Source: Chondrus crispus
Taxonomy: Eukaryota; Rhodophyta; Florideophyceae; Gigartinales; Gigartinaceae
Assembly (NCBI RefSeq): GCF_000350225.1
Contig: NW_005179110.1
Coordinates: 1-30,978 of the forward strand
Direction: 5' to 3'
DNA length: 30,978 nucleotides
Shown: positions 26,900-30,978 of the stretch, one piece after another
Position numbering within the stretch: the stretch's first letter is position 1
Layout: every line of letters begins with the position of its first letter
Notes under the pieces: generated by a model
The model's database searches: none
What the model was told of the DNA's origin: nothing
Seen by the model: the letters and a program-made list of their open reading frames with translations, nothing else
Program-made: the position numbers and the translations under genes

Positions 26900-27905
26900 G
26901 CCGGTGACGCGCAGCCGGTCGGTGGTGTTATACCCGGACGGCCGGTCACGGGTTAGAAGCCCGAGCTAAAGGAAAACCGGGACGGTGTTAGCACTTAGCC
27001 GTAAAGGGAAGGGAGGCGAGTCTGCCTCCTCTTTACTGGGACGGGGCAGGTGCCCCCGGTCTTAACCCCTAAGTGGGACGCCAGGAAACCTGTCTCGCTA
27101 CAGTAGCTGTTACTTACTGTATACCAGCTACTGTACACAATTAATAAATTTGTGCCATTAACTACTAATTACTACTTATGACCGTACGGATTACACACGT
27201 GTAGCCGGTGGAGTATTACTGTTCTCCACACCGGCCACCAGCTGTAAATACAACTCCTTACGGTTGTGCTGGCGCTTACACCCGAGATCACTGTACGCCG
27301 GGGCAGCAGCGGTGGCGCCGTCGCCTCCGCGCAATTGTACTACACTTCTACAGCCGCCCTTCCGGCGAGATTCCATCGCTTTGCCCCACTTCTCCGTGGT
27401 TCTCAGATAGTGTAGTAGAACGTGCCGCGCTCGACCGGCTTCGGGTAGCGGGAGCTGCGACACGGCGGGCAGTAGTTCCAAGCGTGGGAGACGCGACGAG
27501 TACCGTGCACACGTGTAGTAAGAACCACAAAACAAGAAGAAGGGAGTTCGGTAGCTGGTTGGTAGAGGTTTTGGTAGAGCGGTGTGGGTTCGACACAACG
27601 ATGCAACGAAAGGCAGATCGACGTCCTCGACGTGGTAGCTCGACGCCGTGCGGAGGCGATGTCGTCACGGAGGACGAATCCGAGCTCTATGCGGAGCGTT
27701 CGTCGTGCGGTACCCCTGCGATAGGTACTTCTCGTTGTACTCGATGTACTGAAGGAAAGGCAGATTGTAGTCAGGCAAAAGACTTAGGCACAAAACCAAG
27801 GGACCAAGGGGTTGGCCCTCGAGATGATGCCAGTGCATTGATCGATGATCTCCTCGAGTCCTTCCCCTTCCCTACTTTATTATATCAACTACAGTAGTCC
27901 CCGTT
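26900..27905 (-). other. LTR-like/leader sequence inside the second Harbinger
   Basis: Read on the minus strand, AGCTACTGTAG (about 27110-27100) is followed by CTTAGG and CCCAGTAAAGAGG blocks. The gypsy leader on the plus strand has AGCTACTGTAG (7530 on), CCTTAG and GTCAGTAAAGG in the same order. ACACGTGT boxes occur at 27195-27202 and 27509-27516, and CTACTGTAG recurs near 27892-27900. ACCGTACGGAT is repeated at 26861-26871 and 27181-27191. The long plus-strand frame at 27208-27897 has no motif and I do not call it a gene. Confidence 0.35.
27549..27600 (+). other. tRNA-like pol III box pair (possible SINE head)
   Basis: TAGCTGGTTGGTAGAG resembles a tRNA A box and GGTTCGACAC a B box, about 40 bp apart. 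The flanks do not form a tRNA cloverleaf. It may be a SINE head or chance. Confidence 0.25.
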
Positions 27906-28276
27906 TTTACAGTGCCAGACTGTAACGGTACGACTACACGTCGGGCAGTAACGGTCCTGCACTTGGGCGCCAGCGAGGTACGCTGGAATCATACATTAGA
28001 CGGTATGATTCGAGTACAGTACGTACACAGACGCGAATTGCGCTGCCCAACTTACCGGGCGAGAAGGTGATTACCTTTCAAATTGAAAATTAATCAATGC
28101 GGTCCTTGTCATACACTATCGGGTGTTCGAGTACAGTATGTACACTAGTGGGCACTTGGCGATATACCACAGATAGAACAGCTCCTGATGAATGGGAAGG
28201 CTTTCCTAGGCTCCCGGCGGCTCGTGCTGTTGTGGAGGAAGTAGTTATACCTGTCCTTAGCCTCTGCGACCTTGTT

Positions 28277-28678
28277 TTAAACTGCCGTGGAAACGTTGAT
28301 GATGTCCTCCGCTGTGGGCTCTCCCGTGGGCTCCAATCTCTTGATGGCGGGTACGATACCATCAAACTTGGGACCCTTCTTTCGCACCTTCTTGAATTGT
28401 GCACTCGCAGCAACAGCAGAGCGTATGTTCTCCTCCTCAAGCCAATCGCTGTGCAATTTTTTTATCCTCTGCTCGTAGTTATCATAGAAAACAGCGCTAA
28501 AAACCTCCCACTTCTGCCCGGTTCCCTTCAAGGAGTTCTCCGACGTAGGCACGTACGCTTTGCACGCAATCAAGCTCTTCTCTGCACTCCAACCGTTGCC
28601 GGTCCCCGTTGTGCGCTTTAGCAGGCTGTCGGTTCTTGCTGTCTGGTTGTTACCGTGATGCTTGATTTGTTGTGGCAC
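28277..28678 (-). pseudogene. Harbinger SANT/Myb-like partner protein fragment
   Basis: The frame contains GNGWSAEKSLIACKAYVPTS, SLKGTGQKWEVF and FYDNYEQR, the pattern W...E...C.A...SE....GT.QK...F seen in the Myb/SANT-like second protein of PIF/Harbinger elements. AAASAQFKKVRKKGPKFDGI and EPTGEPTAEDI follow. No ATG is available at the 5' end (the frame opens at GTG), and the product of about 133 residues is shorter than the 200-400 usual for the family. It lies close to the right terminal repeat of its element. In an intact element this protein would bind the terminal repeats and recruit the transposase. Confidence 0.6.
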
Positions 28679-29016
28679 GTGTTGAGTCGCTGGGAATACA
28701 GGCGGGTCTTTTCATACACCGGGATCTGTGACACCACGAGCGCATTGCGCGCACTTCTAGAACGTGCAACCACGTTTGCTAGCGCTTTAACGGCAGTTTG
28801 CGACAAGCGCGCGAAAATCTACAGTCCGGAAAACAGGCCGCAAAGGGACACAGAGCAAATGAGATATGGAAATGGAGCACATGCAGATTGCTCCAAATCG
28901 GAAGAACTTGGAGCGATTTTGAGGTGTTCCATTTCCCAATCGGGCATTGGATTTGAGTGACACCTGCCGGTGGAGGAAATCTCTGCACCAATGTGAATAT
29001 TTTGAAATGGGAAGCG

Positions 29017-29042
29017 ATTTGGAGCGCCTGGTGGAGATGCTC
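29017..29042 (-). repeat. Right terminal inverted repeat, 26 bp
   Basis: Exact reverse complement of 26485-26510, followed by TAA (29043-29045). Confidence 0.92.
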
Positions 29043-29045
29043 TAA

Positions 29046-29683
29046 GTTGTACGAGTAGTGTTTGCATGTGGCCGGAGCGTTTTGGAGAATCTGGAAGGGG
29101 AAGACTAAAAATTACCAAATTGCCCCTTTCAGGAAGGGTACCGTAAGTAATTTACGACGTAATCATACTGCACAACGCCGTGCCGTCAGCGTGGGCGTCA
29201 CATCCCAATCATGTGTACTATCGCCAGACCCGGTTTCAAGGGGTTCCCAAACTGGGACAATTACAGTTGGAAAGTCGAATGTTATAAAGGGCTGGGCTGA
29301 GAACATGAGCATCGCAGCAGAACAACGGGCTTGATTGTCAACGCTGTAAAACTTCTCTTGCGTCTACCCTCCGGAGACGCGGGCGAGGAGGGCTGGGGTG
29401 AGGTGATTTAAATGCGATCTCGACGCCAGCGGTCACCAGTGTACACGCAGTTTACATCTGTGACCCGGGCAAATCACCGAGGCCGTATATTGACACTATT
29501 AGCTGCAATATTGTTCCAGAATGGGAAAAATCGTCATGCCTCCGAACATCTCAACACTTACCTTCTTTAAAGGTGGGGACAGAAGGCGTTTCAGCCTTCT
29601 GTGCTATGCAGTCTACTGTACAAGGTCGTTTAAGCTATGCTGTACGTTCCTGTTCCTTGTGTGGACAACTCACAATTGCACTC
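29046..29683. other. Intergenic, 3' of the carbohydrate-binding gene
   Basis: No gene seen. A stem-loop with 8-bp arms (CAGAAGGC 29580-29587, GCCTTCTG 29594-29601) lies 80-105 bp past the stop of the minus-strand gene and could be part of its 3' untranslated region. Confidence 0.45.
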
Positions 29684-30268
29684 CTAACAAACCACGCAAG
29701 CGTTCTCCTTCGCTCCACCTTCTTTGACTCCCTCCCTGGCTTGCGTCTGCTTCCCTGCGTCTTCTTGCTTTTCGGATCCGTTTCCCACAAACTGAACTTT
29801 TCGTTCTGCATCCTTTGTTGTCGGAGGCTCCTCGTTCTCCTTCGATGACGTACTCTCGATTGACGCTTCTTTTGTTCTAATTTCTGGTGTCGGAGGCTCC
29901 TCGTTCTCCTTCGATGACGCACTCTTCATTGATGCTTCTCTTGTTCCAACTTTTCCGTCTTCTGACACTTGACCTGTCCCGGCTTTTTTTCCGCCTTGCC
30001 CGGGCACAATCTCCATGGTATTGTTCACCCCCCCAAACCCATCGTCCTGCACGCCGTAGTCCCTTGACGTCGTCCATTGGCCATCCACGACAAACTTAAA
30101 AGAAACAATGCCAACCGGCAGTTCCTTCTTCGCTTGCCATACCCCTCTCTCCCCATCACGCTTCATGGGCGTCTGGTGCTTCCACCCATCCCACGACCCG
30201 ACGACCGCCACAGTAGAAATGTGAGCAGCTCCACTGTAACGAAACTCTGTGGTCACATTTCCCTTCAT
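29684..30268 (-). CDS. CBM48/AMPK-beta-type glycan-binding protein, CaaX end
   Basis: Starting at ATG 30268-30266 the protein has 194 residues. Residues 4-90 form an AMPK-beta-type carbohydrate-binding (E-set, CBM48) domain: VVGSWDGW (W26, W29), W44, FKFVVDGQW (K58, W65) and GVNNTMEIV (N82, N83). These correspond to the glycan-contacting Trp, Lys, Trp and Asn of AMPK-beta, so binding of starch or glycogen is likely. Residues 91-190 are hydrophilic and disordered and include two copies of a 23-residue unit (EASMKSASSKENEEPP and EASIESTSSKENEEPP). The last four residues, CVVC, fit a CaaX prenylation box, suggesting membrane attachment. There is no kinase, phosphatase or beta-subunit C-terminal domain. 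A GTG 36 bases upstream is in frame, but ATG is preferred and TGA lies just before it. It is the only clearly intact host-type gene in the window. Confidence 0.82.
   Translation of the reverse strand: MKGNVTTEFRYSGAAHISTVAVVGSWDGWKHQTPMKRDGERGVWQAKKELPVGIVSFKFVVDGQWTTSRDYGVQDDGFGGVNNTMEIVPGQGGKKAGTGQVSEDGKVGTREASMKSASSKENEEPPTPEIRTKEASIESTSSKENEEPPTTKDAERKVQFVGNGSEKQEDAGKQTQAREGVKEGGAKENACVVC
29820..29957 (-). repeat. 69-bp tandem duplication inside the CBM gene
   Basis: Units 29820-29888 and 29889-29957 begin with an identical 31-bp block and diverge afterwards. The duplication is in frame and encodes the two 23-residue Glu/Ser/Pro-rich repeats. Confidence 0.9.
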
Positions 30269-30331
30269 GGCGAATTCAGTACTGTGCAGCGATGTGCCGA
30301 CCACCCTTCACAAAAGCGACAGGGTCTACGA

Positions 30332-30506
30332 AGTACCCTAGGGTACTGTAGTAGTTCAGAAACTGGACGCCTTCGGTCGAAGATGCGATCTTCGGATTTC
30401 TGACGTGGAAAGAAATTCTGCAATGGCGCAACCGTGCGCAAGTCTCAGGCTGAGAGTATATATTATTGCCGTCGGGCAGTCGCGCGCTACCCTTACCCAA
30501 GGGTAG
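30332..30506. promoter_or_regulatory. Hairpin cluster and TATA upstream of CBM gene
   Basis: Three perfect inverted repeats lie within 175 bp: AGTACCCTAGGGTACT (30332-30347), CGAAGAT/ATCTTCG (30378-30394) and CTACCCTT/AAGGGTAG (30487-30506). Between them TATATATTATTG (near 30456) could act as a TATA element for the minus-strand gene starting at 30268. The regulatory role is inferred from position. Confidence 0.35.
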
Positions 30507-30753
30507 ACGGAGCGCTCCCAGGCCCAGTCCGGGGCTTGAAGCTTCGGTATCTACAACGGGGGGTGGATATGCGTAGTATTACAACGGAAGCGGTTTCCCA
30601 TTCGCGGCGGGACGTTAAGAGGACGTCCACACAAGCTCGCCGATGTGTGGCCGGGGGTTGCGCAACGTCTCCGGGACAAGTACTGGGCGCGACGTGGGGA
30701 AAGTGTGATTTTTTTTGCGCGCAGGCGCTCGCCGCGCAAGCCACCCGCGCCCG

Positions 30754-30965
30754 TGCCCGAGGGTGCGGCCGTGCGCGCAGTAGGGCGCATTCGCTCGCCG
30801 CATTCAGGGCCGTTCCGAACGAAGAGTTCGCGGTGCCAGCACCTCCGGACCCTGACATTTGGCATGAATGGATTGGTTATAAAAAATATTGGAAATGCTT
30901 TCCTCCCATTCATGCCCGAGGGTGCTGCCGTGCGCGCGGCAGGGCGCATTCGCTCGCCGCATTCA
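30754..30965 (+). repeat. 53-bp GC-rich direct repeat, 159 bp apart
   Basis: 30754-30806 and 30913-30965 match at 50 of 53 bases. The spacer contains an AT-rich insert bounded by an 11-bp inverted repeat (see next entry). It may be the start of a satellite continuing beyond the window. Confidence 0.88.
30861..30916. repeat. 56-bp AT-rich segment with 11-bp inverted ends
   Basis: GGCATGAATGG (30861-30871) and CCATTCATGCC (30906-30916) are exact reverse complements enclosing TTATAAAAAATATTGG. It is base-compositionally foreign to the GC-rich surroundings, like a tiny fold-back or MITE remnant. Confidence 0.8.
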
Positions 30966-30978
30966 CTGGGCGCTCATT

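Larger units (their letters stand above)
26485..29042. mobile_element. Second PIF/Harbinger-type element, no transposase
   Basis: 26485-26510 and 29017-29042 are exact 26-bp inverted repeats starting GAGCATCTCCACCAGG. They are flanked by TAA on both sides (26482-26484 and 29043-29045). A 3-bp TAA target duplication and a GAGCATCTCC-type terminus are typical of PIF/Harbinger (Tourist-like) elements in plants. Subterminal GGAGC motifs recur near the right end (28876, 28909, 29021). Inside are a SANT-like partner gene (28277-28678) and LTR-like sequence (about 26640-28090), but no DDE transposase. It is best read as an element whose transposase region was replaced by, or lost around, a retroelement insertion. 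Confidence 0.85.

Noticed and set aside
27208..27897. 230-codon plus-strand frame as a gene
   Set aside because: No motif, Arg/Ser-biased composition, overlaps LTR-like sequence and is open on both strands.
29580..29601. Bacterial-type intrinsic terminator
   Set aside because: Stem-loop without a following U tract in the right orientation and the context is eukaryotic.

Overview
The window looks like a transposon-rich stretch of a eukaryotic nuclear genome. It carries Ty3/gypsy, PIF/Harbinger and pogo-type transposons, an LTR, fragments of trehalose-phosphatase and PTEN/C2-type genes, an AMPK-beta-type starch/glycogen-binding protein and very few introns. There are no bacterial operons, rRNA or tRNA genes. 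Together this would fit an alga, possibly a florideophyte red alga (starch and trehalose metabolism, intron-poor genes), but that is inference and no single feature proves it.

Layout. 1-1113 (minus) is an open frame running off the left edge. 1898-4025 (plus) is a transposase-like gene of the DUF7869 type, probably with one 62-bp intron. 4078-5216 is a broken PTEN-like/C2 gene. 5319-5690, 6121-6429 (trehalose-6-phosphate phosphatase) and 6678-7227 are host-gene fragments or unassigned small genes on the minus strand. About 7530-13090 is a heavily mutated Ty3/gypsy chromovirus on the plus strand, with a ~214-bp MITE inside its pol. 13091-15753 is a near-intact PIF/Harbinger transposon with matching terminal inverted repeats, a 3-bp target duplication, a transposase and a convergent Myb/SANT-like partner gene.

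About 16414-17260 is an array of ~15 units with a 50-60 bp period, each built round a GC-rich hairpin. Next to it on the minus strand is a 677-codon Gag-like frame (17725-19755) with two in-frame TGA codons, a long leader and a 170-bp LTR (21551-21720) with four CACGTG boxes and a TATA box. This looks like a Gag-only LTR element. 22289-24085 holds unassigned decayed coding sequence. 24775-26284 is a pogo-type transposase pseudogene interrupted by a perfect fold-back duplication. 26485-29042 is a second PIF/Harbinger-type element (26-bp perfect inverted repeats, TAA target duplication) that carries a SANT-like partner gene and LTR-like sequence but no transposase. 29684-30268 (minus) is the only clearly intact host gene: a CBM48/AMPK-beta-type carbohydrate-binding protein ending in a CaaX-like box. 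The right edge holds short GC-rich direct repeats.

Most genes here are mobile and decayed. The two Harbinger elements each follow the two-gene plan of that superfamily, at least in part (DDE transposase plus Myb/SANT DNA-binding partner). Two fold-back (inverted duplication) events sit inside dead genes, and in-frame stops in the gypsy copy fall mostly on conserved Trp codons.
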